Shown here one piece after another: positions 10,380 to 19,951 of a stretch of DNA of 64,000 nucleotides. The notes under the pieces are model-generated. The model ran no database searches, had not been told where the DNA came from, and was given only the letters and a program-made list of their open reading frames with translations. The translations under genes were made by a program, and so were the position numbers. The stretch lies in NCBI GenBank assembly GCA_016722025.1, contig JADKGZ010000020.1:1-64000 (forward strand), written 5' to 3'. Positions within the stretch are counted from its first letter, which is position 1. Every line of letters starts with the position of its first letter. The stretch is from Acidimicrobiaceae bacterium. GTDB taxonomy: Bacteria > Actinomycetota > Acidimicrobiia > Acidimicrobiales > Ilumatobacteraceae.

Positions 10380-13049
10380 TCAATCCCATCCTCGGCGTGT
10401 CAGCTCGGCTCGCAGGGCTGCCATCGCCAGGTGCATGCCGTTGATGCCCTCCGGGCCGCGCGACCCGAACATGACGGCTTGGCGCTGACACCGTTCGTGT
10501 TCGTCGCTCACTTCCAGCCGGCGGGCGAGCTCGTGACTGAAGATGATCGTGGCGTCGGTTCTGCAGAACCAGGATTGCAGCAGCAGTTCACGCGCCCTCG
10601 CGATGTCACCCTCGGCGTGAGCCAACCTCGCGAGCAGCAGCACGCTGTCATTGGCCTCACCCGGGAACCGCCCGGTTCGTCCGCGAGCCACCTGGATCCT
10701 CAGTTGGTGCATCGCTGCGCCGACGTCGCCCAGTTCGAGGTGGGCGAGCGTGCGCACCTCGGCCCCGTCGAAGAAGGCGAGCCCGTAGGCGTCCAACTCG
10801 GCCACCGTTTCGAGTGCCTGGGTGGGCATGCCCAGGATGATCTGACACACGCCGGCGAGCCGCAATGTCGACTCAGCTCTGGACGCAGGGAAGAAGTCGA
10901 TCCGCTCGTTGATCGCCAACGAAGCTTGCAGCTCGCGGAGTGCGGTCGCGAAGTCGCCGCTGTAGGCAGCGTGCAGGCCACGAATGCCACGGAGCGACGC
11001 GTCGGCATTGAAGTCTGGGCGCGAACCTCGCTGCATCGCTTCGTCGAGAGCGGTCTGAGCGATGGTCCAGAGCGCCGAGACGCGATCCGGCGCGGCATGC
11101 GCTGCGATCCAGGCTTCCATCCCCCGCCCGAGAGCCCGGTAGACCGGATTCGTCGCGCCGCGCAGCTCACGTGCATGGCGATTGAAGGCCGCCCAGTCGC
11201 TCAACATCGCGCACGGCATCAGCAACCCGCCTCGCAGCGCGTCGACCAACCCAGGGTCGTCGGCTGGGCACCTCTCGATCGCTCGCTCGAGGAGCGACCG
11301 GACCTCGAGCATGTGACCGAACACGTCATACGTTGCACGGGCTCCGACGGCGAGTTCACCGGCGATGGTCCACTGGTCGGTGCTCGCCGCCCACTCGTAC
11401 GCCGACGTGATGTTGCTTCGATCGTCGCGCAGCCGGATCCCGAGTCGCAGCTCACCACCCAGATCGCGCCCGTTGACCGTGGCGATTCGGTGGAAATGGG
11501 CCAGGTGTGCCGTGCGCATCCCGGCGGCCTCGCCAGCGTCGACCAAACGGTCTTCTGCATACGCCTTCACCGTCTCCAAGAGGCGGAAGCGAGCGGCTTG
11601 GCGGTGCTCGGTGCGAGTGACCAGCGACTTGGCAATCAGCGCCTCGACCAACGACGTCGCGGTCTGACGTGACACGCCGGCGACCGCTGCGACCGCGTCG
11701 AGATCGAAGCCGTCGACGAACACACCCAGCGTCCGGAACACCTGTTGCTCGTCGAGGTCGAGCAGGTCGTAGCTCCAGTCCAGCGTCGCCTCCAAGGTTC
11801 GCTGACGCTGGCGGCGCCGTCCACCGGCCAGCAACTGGAAACGATCGTCTAACCCCGACAGCAGTTCGCTCGGGGTGAGCACCGTGATCCGCGCCGCTGC
11901 CAGCTCGATCGCAAGGGGCATCCCGTCGAGCCGTGCGCACAGGGTGGAGACGGTGTCAGCGTTCTCCTCCGTCAGCTCGAAATCAGGGTCGAGTGCCGTC
12001 GCCCGATCAAGGAACAGCCGCACACCGGCCGAGTCCGCCGAGTCGCACGGCAGCGTCCCCAGCACGACTGTGCGCTCACCCTCGACATCGAGCAACTCGC
12101 GGCTGGTGGCGAGGAACGCCACCTCGCCTCGGACAGCGAGGGCGCTCTCGACGATCTGGGCACACTCGTCGATCAAGTGCTCACAGTTGTCCAGGATCAC
12201 GAGGGCCGACGTACCCGACAGGAAATCGATCAGTTGCTCGGTCGCCATCGCGTTCGTCAACACCAGCCCGACGGCGCTGGCGATCGCGGCCGGCACGTCG
12301 GCGCCGCTCATCACCGCCGTCAGGTCGACGAACCACACCCCACCTTGGCGGTGCGGAAGCTCCGCCTCGCCGACTGCGATCGCCAGGCGCGTCTTGCCCG
12401 AACCACCCACGGCCGTGATCGTGACGAGGCGGTTGGCTGCCAGCAGCTGACGAACCCTCGACACCTCATCGTCGCGTCCGATCATTCGCGTCGGACGGGC
12501 TGGCAGGTTCGTGAGCGCCGCATCGACGACGCGGAGCCTCGGAAACTCCCCCTCGCCGAACTGGAACAGATGCATCGGTTCGTCGACATCGCGAAGTTGG
12601 TGCACGCCCAAGTCGGTCGCCTCCGCCCGGGCCGTCGACCGCACCGCGGCGGTCATCAGCACCTGACCCCCATGACCGGCCGCTTCCACCCTGGCCGCCG
12701 TGTTGACCACGGGACCGAAGTAGTCGCCGCCGCGCTCCTCGGCCTCGCCCAAGTGCATCCCCATCCGCACCCGCAAAGCCGGTCCCGACCCCCACGCGGC
12801 CCCAGCAAGCTCGCGCTGGGCCTGTGCGGCAGCAGCCACCGCGTCCGATGCACGGGCGAAAGCAGCAGCGAATGAGTCGCCTGCCGTGGTGAACACATAG
12901 CCACCGAACGACTCGATCGCCCAACGCAGGATCCGGTCGTGCACCTGCAACGACGCCGACATCGCATCCGAGTCAGCCGCCCACAACCTGGTGGAGCCTT
13001 CGACATCGGTGAACAGAAACGTCACCGTGCCCGACGGACGAACCGTCAC
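10380..13049 (-). CDS. Adenylate/guanylate cyclase-NTPase transcriptional-type regulator
   Basis: A large (889-residue) cytoplasmic signalling protein. Residues 5-165 form a class III nucleotide cyclase domain: metal Asp 14 in FLFTDVEGSTRLW, metal Asp 58 in TAGDSF, and NTAARVE at 116-122. Then comes a STAND/AAA-type NTPase with Walker A GGSGKT at 215-220 and Walker B ALVILDNCEHL, followed by a winged-helix region (TLEATLDWSYDLLD) and about 350 residues of TPR-like helical repeats. This architecture is very common in mycobacteria and Acidimicrobiia; what it senses is unknown. GTG 13049 is preferred because GAGGGG precedes it and the cyclase fold starts at once; the frame is open to 13118. There is no DNA-binding LuxR domain at the C-terminus. 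Confidence 0.88.
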   Translation of the reverse strand: MTVRPSGTVTFLFTDVEGSTRLWAADSDAMSASLQVHDRILRWAIESFGGYVFTTAGDSFAAAFARASDAVAAAAQAQRELAGAAWGSGPALRVRMGMHLGEAEERGGDYFGPVVNTAARVEAAGHGGQVLMTAAVRSTARAEATDLGVHQLRDVDEPMHLFQFGEGEFPRLRVVDAALTNLPARPTRMIGRDDEVSRVRQLLAANRLVTITAVGGSGKTRLAIAVGEAELPHRQGGVWFVDLTAVMSGADVPAAIASAVGLVLTNAMATEQLIDFLSGTSALVILDNCEHLIDECAQIVESALAVRGEVAFLATSRELLDVEGERTVVLGTLPCDSADSAGVRLFLDRATALDPDFELTEENADTVSTLCARLDGMPLAIELAAARITVLTPSELLSGLDDRFQLLAGGRRRQRQRTLEATLDWSYDLLDLDEQQVFRTLGVFVDGFDLDAVAAVAGVSRQTATSLVEALIAKSLVTRTEHRQAARFRLLETVKAYAEDRLVDAGEAAGMRTAHLAHFHRIATVNGRDLGGELRLGIRLRDDRSNITSAYEWAASTDQWTIAGELAVGARATYDVFGHMLEVRSLLERAIERCPADDPGLVDALRGGLLMPCAMLSDWAAFNRHARELRGATNPVYRALGRGMEAWIAAHAAPDRVSALWTIAQTALDEAMQRGSRPDFNADASLRGIRGLHAAYSGDFATALRELQASLAINERIDFFPASRAESTLRLAGVCQIILGMPTQALETVAELDAYGLAFFDGAEVRTLAHLELGDVGAAMHQLRIQVARGRTGRFPGEANDSVLLLARLAHAEGDIARARELLLQSWFCRTDATIIFSHELARRLEVSDEHERCQRQAVMFGSRGPEGINGMHLAMAALRAELTRRGWD

Positions 13050-13163
13050 CCCACACCCCTCGACAAACCCATCTACGAAGTCTGCCACCGACCCGCTCAC
13101 GCAACGGCCGACTGCCACCTACCGCCGGGTTGCGGCCGCGCTCGATCGGCACGTGGGGGACGT

Positions 13164-14020
13164 TCACGTGGCGGTGACGAGCAGCTGTACGAGCGAGGGG
13201 ACCTCGGTGATGATGCTGAGATGACCGTGACCGGGAAGCGTGACGAGGCTGGCGCCTGGTATGACGGCTGCGGTGTGTCGCGCGTGGCGCACCGGGACGA
13301 TGGTGTCAGCTTCGCCGTGTAGCACGTGACACGGCGCGACGATGCTTGCAGGGTCGAACGTCCACGGTCGGCCCTGCAACCAGATGTCCTGAGCGAACCC
13401 GACGACACCCTGGCGCAACGCTTCCATTGTCGTGGCCATGAACCCGGTCGCCATGGCCTCGTCATCGAACAGCGCGAGATCGGCGTCAGACAATTCGTAT
13501 GTTCCACCCGAGAGCAGCCCTGCACCGTCGAATCCGAACCTGTGCTGGCACCATGCGATCGCTTCGTCCTCGCTGCCGGTTCGCATGAGCGCGACCTCGG
13601 CTTCGTCGTAGTCCTCCCACGCAGGAACCCAGGCCATGTCGGTGACGCCGGCGATGACACCACAGCCGTTGACGCGATGACCGAGCAAGGCCGCGACGGC
13701 GACCGCGTACGGTCCGCCCGATGAAACCCCGAACACCGCGAAGCGATCGATACCGAGGTGGTCCGCAAGTACGCCGACATCGCGGCCCAGTCGCTCATGG
13801 CGCGGGCCGGTTGCGGGCTCGAGCCGCCATAACCGGGCCGGTCTGGCGAGACAACCCGAATGCCACGCGCCGCCAGCTGCTCATCGATGCCGCCGACTCG
13901 GAGGTCCAGCCGGCTGCTCGGCGCGCCGTGGAAGTACATCGCAACTGGAGCGTCGGCCGGCCCCACATCGGAATACGCGAGCACTCGGCCATCCGGGAGT
14001 GTCAGTGTTCTGTCGCCCAT
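13164..14020 (-). CDS. Alpha/beta hydrolase, one frameshift
   Basis: A 285-residue alpha/beta hydrolase after restoring one base near 13790. It starts MGDRTLTLPDGRVLAYSDVG, with the oxyanion segment MYFHGAPSSRLD, then SPDRPGYGGSSPQP, and the nucleophile elbow GVSSGGPY after the frame change. The acid region is HVLHGEADTIVPVRHA and the catalytic His is in LPGHGHLSI. ATG 14020 has TAACGT (14029-14034) 8 nt upstream. Similar proteins are annotated as epoxide hydrolase or proline iminopeptidase-like; the substrate is unknown. It lies 115 bp upstream of the cyclase regulator on the same strand. Confidence 0.82.
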
Positions 14021-14171
14021 CTGGGCTGACGTTACTACCCGACCACGCCGAGCTCGGCCGGTTCTTGTTCACCGCCGAACGGTCCGGTATACGAAGATCC
14101 TTTTCGTCGGGTGGTCTGCTCGGCGCGGGCGCCCGAGCCTGCCGCCCGAGCTCTTTCGCTACGTTGATGGC

Positions 14172-15188
14172 ATGTCCGACGATCATGCCCACTCGATCAT
14201 CGATGCCCCCTGCGACCAGCGTGCGTCGCTCCTCACGGCGGATCAAGTGGTGGAACTGGCCGAGCCGCATCGTCGTCAACTTCTGGCGTACTGCTACCGC
14301 TTCCTCGGAGCAGCGTCGGAGGCTGAGGACGCCGTCCAGGAGACCATGCTTCGTGCGTGGCGTGGCGCTGATGGGTTCGCCGGTCGCTCGTCGATCAGGA
14401 CCTGGATCTATCGGATCGCGACCAATGTGTGTCTGGACATGGCCAAGTCGCCCCAGCGCCGTGCCCTGCCGATGGATCTCGCGGCACCCGGGACGCTCGG
14501 GGATCGGCCACCGAACCTGGCGACGCTGCCTGCCGAGGCGTGGGTCGGTCCGATCGCCACCGAACTCGTCGCAGACGATCCGGCGGAGGCCGCAGTTCTG
14601 CGCGAGTCGATCGGTCTCGCGTTCCTCGCCGCAGCCCAGGAGCTTCCTCCTCGACAACGCGTCGTCGTGTTGCTTCGTGACGTGTTGTCGTGGTCGGCGG
14701 CGGAGTGCGCTGACGTGCTGAACACTTCGGAGGCGTCAGTGAACGGAGCTCTCGCCAGAGGGAGGCGTCGACTCGCCGAGGCGGGCCCGCCGACACCACC
14801 GGCCGACCCGAACGAGGCGCGCGTTCTCAAGGAGTACGTGGCTGCGTTCGAGGCGTACGACGTGGATCTTCTCGTTGCGCTCCTGGCCGATGACGCTGTG
14901 TTCTCGATGCCTCCCTACCAGTTGTGGTTGCAGGGTGCGGTCTCGGTCGAGCAGTGGTGGCGAGGTCCCGGCGACGTGTGTCGCGATTCGCGGGCGCTCA
15001 TCACCTCAGCGAACGGCCGGGCCGCCGCAGCGGTGTATCACCCGGCCGGCGCCGGACGGTGGGAGCCGTTCGCCCTCCACGTCCTCGAGGTCGTCGACGA
15101 GCGGATCGCTGCGATCACGCATTTCATGGGCCCGGGCGTGTTCGCCGAGTTCGGACTGCCTCCGTTGCTGTCAGACGAGAAATGTTGA
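14172..15188 (+). CDS. SigG/SigJ-type ECF sigma factor with C-terminal SnoaL-like domain
   Basis: An extracytoplasmic-function sigma factor of 338 residues. Region 2 (about 30-100) contains LLAYCYRFLGAASEAEDAVQE and the RTWIYRIATNVCLD helix. Region 4 (about 155-210) contains LPPRQRVVVLLRDVLSWSAA and an NTSEASVNGALARGRRRL recognition helix. The remaining ~120 residues look like a SnoaL_2 domain (YVAAFEAYDVDLLVALLADDAVFSMPP), the layout of the SigG/TIGR02960 group, in which this domain replaces an anti-sigma factor as sensor. ATG 14172 has TACGTT 6 nt upstream. Two dihydrofolate-reductase-family genes follow on the same strand and may be regulated with it. Confidence 0.9.
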   Translation: MSDDHAHSIIDAPCDQRASLLTADQVVELAEPHRRQLLAYCYRFLGAASEAEDAVQETMLRAWRGADGFAGRSSIRTWIYRIATNVCLDMAKSPQRRALPMDLAAPGTLGDRPPNLATLPAEAWVGPIATELVADDPAEAAVLRESIGLAFLAAAQELPPRQRVVVLLRDVLSWSAAECADVLNTSEASVNGALARGRRRLAEAGPPTPPADPNEARVLKEYVAAFEAYDVDLLVALLADDAVFSMPPYQLWLQGAVSVEQWWRGPGDVCRDSRALITSANGRAAAAVYHPAGAGRWEPFALHVLEVVDERIAAITHFMGPGVFAEFGLPPLLSDEKC

Positions 15189-15269
15189 CGACCGGCGATC
15201 ATTCTCGGGCGTTCACGTCGTCGACACACGGAGAGATGCACCCCCGCACCTCCGACCGAAAGGAACACC

Positions 15270-15815
15270 ATGACCCGCTCCGTGACCGCCCACCTCTTCA
15301 GCTCCGTCAACGGGGTCAACGAGTCGCCGCACCTCTTCCAGTTCGATGCGTTCGGACAGGAGGAGGGCGCCGCCATGGGCAAGGCGCTCGAAGGTGTGAC
15401 CGACGTCGTCATGGGTCGCAAGCTCTGGGCGGAGTGGTCGACCTACTGGCCTGGGAACTCGGGTGACGGGTTCGGCGAGTTCATCAACCCGGTGCGCAAG
15501 CACGTGATCTCGTCCACGCTCCGCGGTGACGTCGGTTGGAACAGCATCGTCATCGAGGACGACCCAATCGAATACGTCCAGGCACTCGCCGCATCCGAGG
15601 GCGGAGGGATCACCGTGGCCGGCGGCATCGAAACTGTCCGCTCGCTTTTCCTCGGTGGTGTGATCGACACGTTGACGCTCACGATGCACCCGGCAGCGAC
15701 CGGTGAGGGACGGCGCCTCTTCGACGACACTGTGCCGCTGACCCGGCTGCGACTCGTCGACAGTCAGATCACCCCGGCCGGCAACGCGATGCTCACCTAC
15801 TCGCTACGCAGCTGA
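15270..15815 (+). CDS. Dihydrofolate reductase family (RibD C-terminal-like) protein
   Basis: A 181-residue Rossmann-like reductase of the DHFR/RibD_C superfamily. It starts MTRSVTAHLFSSVNGVNESP; DVVMGRKLWAEWSTYWPG corresponds to the family's GR-T/K-YE segment, KHVISSTLRG to the nucleotide-binding strand, and EGGGITVAGGIETVRSLF to the Gly-rich NADPH loop. It is not a genuine FolA, which is shorter and has a different substrate site. A ribosome site AAAGGA precedes ATG 15270. It lies 81 bp after the sigma factor gene; such pairs are frequent in actinobacteria, but the role is unknown. Confidence 0.85.
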   Translation: MTRSVTAHLFSSVNGVNESPHLFQFDAFGQEEGAAMGKALEGVTDVVMGRKLWAEWSTYWPGNSGDGFGEFINPVRKHVISSTLRGDVGWNSIVIEDDPIEYVQALAASEGGGITVAGGIETVRSLFLGGVIDTLTLTMHPAATGEGRRLFDDTVPLTRLRLVDSQITPAGNAMLTYSLRS

Positions 15816-16006
15816 GCAACCCGGTCGGTCTGGATGGACGATCAGGGGTCGAGGAGCGCAGAACGACTGCCCGCAGCTGGCGGAAGGGGACACCCTCAGA
15901 TCGATTGTTCTGTGCGCTGCGACCGCTTGCCAACCGCGTCCCGGGCGGGCAGTCTGTGCGCGCTGCAGGCCTGGGGTGGGTGTGCCCATCAAGAGAGAGC
16001 GACGAG

Positions 16007-16576
16007 ATGAGACCACTTCGATACTCGATCAACATCACGCTCGATGGCTGCTGCCATCACGAGGCCGGGCTCCCCCCGGACGAGGAGTCGATGCGTTACT
16101 GGACCGCTGAGATGAAGCGAGCCGATGCCTTGCTCTTCGGTCGGGTGACGTACGAGATGATGGAGTCGGCGTGGCGGCAGCCGGCCACGGGCACGTGGCC
16201 TGACTGGATGGGTGAGTGGGAGATCCCGTTCGCGGAGACCATCGACCCTGCGAAGAAGTACGTCGTGTCGAGCACGTTGAGCGAGGTCGATTGGAATGCC
16301 GAGCTCGTGCGAGGTGACTTGGGGCAAGCGGTTCGGCAGCTCAAGCAGGAGCCAGGCGAGGGCTTGTTCGTGGGTGGCGTGACGCTGCCCCACGCGTTGG
16401 CAGATCTGGGCCTGATCGACGAGTACGAGTTCCTTGTACAGCCGGTACTTGCCGGACGCGGGCCGACGTTGCTCGCCGGTCTGCGCGAACGCATCCAGCT
16501 CGAGCTGGTGAATCGCCATGAGTTCCGGTCGGGGGCGGTCGCCCTGCGATACCGGCCCACGCGAGCTACGGCTTAG
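16007..16576 (+). CDS. Dihydrofolate reductase family protein
   Basis: A second DHFR/RibD_C-family reductase, 189 residues. It has YSINITLDGCCHHE at the N-terminus, LLFGRVTYEMMESAW, KKYVVSSTLSEVDWNAELV, and the Gly-rich loop GLFVGGVTLPHALADLGLID, followed by QPVLAGRGPTLL. It is only distantly similar to the gene 190 bp upstream, so this is not a recent duplication. ATG 16007 starts right at the conserved strand; an upstream open frame from 15905 has no ribosome site. Substrate and role are unknown. Confidence 0.87.
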   Translation: MRPLRYSINITLDGCCHHEAGLPPDEESMRYWTAEMKRADALLFGRVTYEMMESAWRQPATGTWPDWMGEWEIPFAETIDPAKKYVVSSTLSEVDWNAELVRGDLGQAVRQLKQEPGEGLFVGGVTLPHALADLGLIDEYEFLVQPVLAGRGPTLLAGLRERIQLELVNRHEFRSGAVALRYRPTRATA

Positions 16577-16635
16577 CTCGACGGACGGCCGAACCACACG
16601 TTCTCGTCTCTGGGTGCCAGGCACAACAGTTGTCG

Positions 16636-17760
16636 TCAGAGTTTCGCAGCGGATGCGGCCAGGGTCAGTTGGGTGAAGCTGGGTCGGTACATTGCAGGCT
16701 CAGCGTGAACGAACTGTTCGTCATACGCGTTGTTCGACCACCACAGAAGCAGCGAGCCCGGCGTGAGGGTGCAGGCCATCGCGTCGTAGGTGCATGTTCG
16801 AGCATCTCCGCTCTTGGTCGGCGGAGTGAAACCTTGGATGATGCGCCAAGGCCCGGTCGGTTGCGGAGCTTCGAAGAGGAGGATCTCGTCGCCATAGAAC
16901 TCGTCATCCTTGGCGGTGGCGAGCCATCTGTTGCCATGCCGGAACACGAAGAGCCTGCAGGCAAACGTCCCGTGGGTCAGGATGCTGATCGCAGCGCTCG
17001 CGTCTGCTGTCCACGCTTCGCCATCCCAATACGTGGGAGCAGCGAGTAGCCGGCCACGAGGGACTCGCGCAACTCTGTTCTCTGTCGTCCCGCGCCCGTA
17101 GAGGTGGTTGTTGCCGTACAGATAGGTCCACTGTTGATCGGAAGCGACTGAGAACCCGTAGATGGGGCTCACTCCGTAGTTGGGCGCTGGCTGCATTTTG
17201 AGGATTCGACCGGTGCGCCATTGGAGGGTGGTGATCCACGTTGTCGTTGGCTCGAAGTTGATGGCCCAGCCGCGTGGACCTCTGCGAACCATCTGGGTGG
17301 TCACGACGGAGAGGAGATCACCCTGGACGTGGCCTCCGTGGAACCACCACCATCGGTCCAGAAGCCGCTCACCTTCGTCGAGGTAGCTGTGTCGTGACTC
17401 GAGGAGTGAGAGCTCGGCTTGCTGGTTCTCGAGAATTGCGGTGTTTCGAACGAACGTCGACTTCGAGCCGATCGGATCGTTGGGCGCGAGGGACAGGAAC
17501 GAATCGTTCAACATCCACATCGTCGTCCCGTTCGGAAGGGGGTACGAGTGGGGTACGTCGCCTGCTTGCCATTGGCCGATCGATGACCCGAAGCCGCTCT
17601 GCAGCGCACGGAGGCGATCCGCTGGTGACTTCGAGCGTCGCATCGCTGGAAGCGCCGAGGCCTGGATGCTCGACACATCGTCAAAGCTCACAACCAGTGC
17701 CGCTGCGACACCGGCTCGACGGAGAAATCGGCGACGGTCGAACTCCTCGGGCGGTGGCAT
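16636..17760 (-). CDS. Tat-exported DUF4185-like beta-propeller protein
   Basis: A 374-residue secreted protein. The start ATG 17760 gives a twin-arginine signal, RRRFLRRAGVAAALVVSF, at about residues 9-26. The mature part has repeated propeller-like blades with W and G at turns: HSYPLPNGTTMWMLNDSF, RWWWFHGGHVQGDLLSVV, QQWTYLYGNNHLYG, RLFVFRHGNRWLATAKDDEF and TYDAMACTLTPGSLLLWWSN. This pattern resembles DUF4185/five-bladed propeller glycosidase-like proteins, but I cannot assign catalytic residues. An open frame continues upstream to 17877 without signal-peptide character. Confidence 0.7.
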   Translation of the reverse strand: MPPPEEFDRRRFLRRAGVAAALVVSFDDVSSIQASALPAMRRSKSPADRLRALQSGFGSSIGQWQAGDVPHSYPLPNGTTMWMLNDSFLSLAPNDPIGSKSTFVRNTAILENQQAELSLLESRHSYLDEGERLLDRWWWFHGGHVQGDLLSVVTTQMVRRGPRGWAINFEPTTTWITTLQWRTGRILKMQPAPNYGVSPIYGFSVASDQQWTYLYGNNHLYGRGTTENRVARVPRGRLLAAPTYWDGEAWTADASAAISILTHGTFACRLFVFRHGNRWLATAKDDEFYGDEILLFEAPQPTGPWRIIQGFTPPTKSGDARTCTYDAMACTLTPGSLLLWWSNNAYDEQFVHAEPAMYRPSFTQLTLAASAAKL

Positions 17761-17992
17761 CTCACTCACCCACTCAGCCCGCGTTGAAGCGAATGCGACA
17801 GTCGTTGGAGCGGCGGAGGCCCTGCATGCTTGCACTGAAACACCCGAACCTGATGGGTGGCTGTCAGTCACCTGCAAAGTTCCTGTGGTATGTCAGCGAC
17901 CGCGGACTCCTCGTCGGGCCTGGTGCCCACACGGGCACAGGCGCGTCGAAATGACCGAAGCTGGCGAGACGTGTCGCTCTAGCGTGTTGCCG

Positions 17993-18802
17993 ATGAGCGA
18001 CGATCACGGCCGCGATCCGAGCACGGCGACGACCTGGCACCACGGTCTGATCGCTCGCTGGTGGGCCAACTTCAACCTCGACGGACCCGAGATCGAGTTC
18101 TTCCGGTCCTACGTCGCAGCCGGTCAGCCGGCGCTCGACGTCGGCTGCGGCAGTGGCCGGTTGCTCGTGCCGTGGGTGGCCGACGGGCTCGACGTCGACG
18201 GCGTCGATGCGTCGGCCGACATGATCGAGGCCTGCCGGGTCGCCGCCCGCAACGCGGGCTGCGAGCCCGTGCTGTACGTGCAACCGACCCACCGGCTCGA
18301 TCTGCCGCGCCGCTACCGCACCATCATCAGCTGCGGCGCGTTCGGGCTCGGTGGCAGCCGTGCCGACGACATCGAAGGCCTGCGACGCCTCCGCGCCCAC
18401 TTGCTCCCCGGTGGCGTGCTGGCCCTCGACTACGAGGTCCACGAGTTCGACGACGATCGTTGGCGCCGGTGGCAAACGCGGCCGGCCGACGAGTCGCCAC
18501 CACCGAGCCAGGCCCGCCGACTGGCGCCTGACGGCTTCCACTACGCCCTGCGCCACCGGATCACCGCCGTCGACATGGCCGAGCGTTCCGTGACCCGCGA
18601 ACTGCAGGCGTGGCAATGGCAGGGCGACGAGCTCGTCGCTCACGAGACCCACGCCCTCGTCGCGAACGTCTACTCCTCGAACGAGATCGTGTCGCTGCTC
18701 GCCTCGGTCGGCTTCACCGACGTGCGCGTGCTGGGCAGCTACCACGGCGGCGCACCAACCGAGCTCGACGGGTTCCACGTCTTCGTCGCGACCGCGGTGT
18801 GA
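17993..18802 (+). CDS. Class I SAM-dependent methyltransferase
   Basis: A 269-residue cytoplasmic methyltransferase. Motif I ALDVGCGSGRLLVPW, the acidic strand DVDGVDASADMIEACR, and LPRRYRTIISCGAFG (motif II/III region) define the SAM fold. HLLPGGVLALDYEVHEFDD is the usual post-motif segment. ATG 17993 is chosen over the in-frame ATG 17951 because TAGCGT (17980-17985) lies 7 nt before it. The acceptor is unknown. It is monocistronic, convergent with the kelch lipoprotein gene. Confidence 0.88.
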   Translation: MSDDHGRDPSTATTWHHGLIARWWANFNLDGPEIEFFRSYVAAGQPALDVGCGSGRLLVPWVADGLDVDGVDASADMIEACRVAARNAGCEPVLYVQPTHRLDLPRRYRTIISCGAFGLGGSRADDIEGLRRLRAHLLPGGVLALDYEVHEFDDDRWRRWQTRPADESPPPSQARRLAPDGFHYALRHRITAVDMAERSVTRELQAWQWQGDELVAHETHALVANVYSSNEIVSLLASVGFTDVRVLGSYHGGAPTELDGFHVFVATAV

Positions 18803-18913
18803 CGGCGACGGCGCCGACCGGCTCGACGCACGTCTGAAAGAGGTGAACCAGCGCAGCATGCTCGCAGAGCGGGCCCAGCAGGTCGTCGCAAGTGCTCCCG
18901 ACCGGACCGTGGG

Positions 18914-19951
18914 CTAGCACTCCGTGGTGAATCGCTCCACGGCGCTGCTCCCACGAGAGGCATGGCTGGAGCCGTACTCGGTGCTGCCGCCCACGACGTA
19001 GACGGCGTCGTCGAGCACGACAGTTCGCGCAAAGGAACGTGGGGTGAGCAGTGGCTGCAGCGGCACCCAGGTGTCGCCGTCGAGCGCGAACACGTCGGCC
19101 AGCACCTGGTCGGTCGCCTGTGACTCGCCGCCGACGAGCAAGATGGTGCCGCATGCGACCACTGCGCCGGCGGTGCCACGCGGGTCGATCGCCGGCCCGT
19201 TTGACCACGCGTCGGTGGCGGCGTCGTAGATGAACACGTCACCGAAGTCGTTGCGGCCGCTGCGGCCGCCGATGGCCCAGAGCTGCTCGTTCAGCACAAC
19301 AGCCGCCGGGCTGCCCTCGGCCTGCGGAAGTGGAGCCACGCTCGCCCATGCATCGGTGGTGGGGTCGTAGACGACGTGGTCGGCGATCGTCGAGCGCGCG
19401 GTGCCGCCACCGATCACGTGGATCTTGTTGTCGAGCACAGTTGCTGCGTGCCCGCCGCTCGCCGTCGGCAACGCAGCGGCAGTGCTCCAGGTCGCGCTGG
19501 CGACGTCGTACACCCAGACCTCGTCGGTGGGCCGGCTGGAGGTGCCCGTGAAGCCACCGATGACGTAGATGCGCCCGTCGACCGCTGCCACCGACGGTGC
19601 GTTCACGCCGCCACCCGGTAGCACCGTCACGTCGATCCAGCCAGCACCGTCGAAGCGCTCGACCTCGGTGATCGGCTTGCCATCCTCGCCGGTGCCGCCG
19701 ACCGCGTAGAGCGCTCCCGCTGCCACCACGACTCCGTGCGCCGACCGCGCCCGGAGCAGCGGCGGTGCAGCCGACCACGACGGCTCGATGCGGGAGGTGG
19801 ACGGCGCGGAGGAGGCCACCGGCGCGATGGTGGTGGCCATCGTCGGCGGCGATGCCGTGCTCACAGCCTCGGTCGATGGTTCTTCGCTCGCGCACGCTGC
19901 GGATGACACCGCCAGCACGACCACGAGTGCGGCCCGCGCCGCGGACCTCAC
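18914..19951 (-). CDS. Kelch-repeat lipoprotein
   Basis: A 345-residue exported protein. Starting at GTG 19951 gives a short signal peptide ending in VSSAAC (lipobox Cys), a Ser/Thr/Pro linker, then about six kelch blades, each with the GG doublet and a Tyr/Trp spaced behind (LYAVGGTGEDG, IYVIGGFTG, IHVIGGGTA, LWAIGGRSG, ILLVGGESQ, VYVVGGSTE). Together these form one beta-propeller on the outer face of the membrane. The GTG overlaps the stop of the upstream deazaflavin oxidoreductase gene as GTGA (19951-19948), so the two are translationally coupled, although no functional link is obvious. Confidence 0.87.
   Translation of the reverse strand: MRSAARAALVVVLAVSSAACASEEPSTEAVSTASPPTMATTIAPVASSAPSTSRIEPSWSAAPPLLRARSAHGVVVAAGALYAVGGTGEDGKPITEVERFDGAGWIDVTVLPGGGVNAPSVAAVDGRIYVIGGFTGTSSRPTDEVWVYDVASATWSTAAALPTASGGHAATVLDNKIHVIGGGTARSTIADHVVYDPTTDAWASVAPLPQAEGSPAAVVLNEQLWAIGGRSGRNDFGDVFIYDAATDAWSNGPAIDPRGTAGAVVACGTILLVGGESQATDQVLADVFALDGDTWVPLQPLLTPRSFARTVVLDDAVYVVGGSTEYGSSHASRGSSAVERFTTEC

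Noticed and set aside
10326..11672. 448-codon plus-strand frame
   Set aside because: Opposite strand of the cyclase-NTPase gene; no hydrophobic core or motif.
15816..16006. Small RNA or attenuator between the two DHFR-family genes
   Set aside because: No stable hairpin with a T run and no conserved motif that I could identify.
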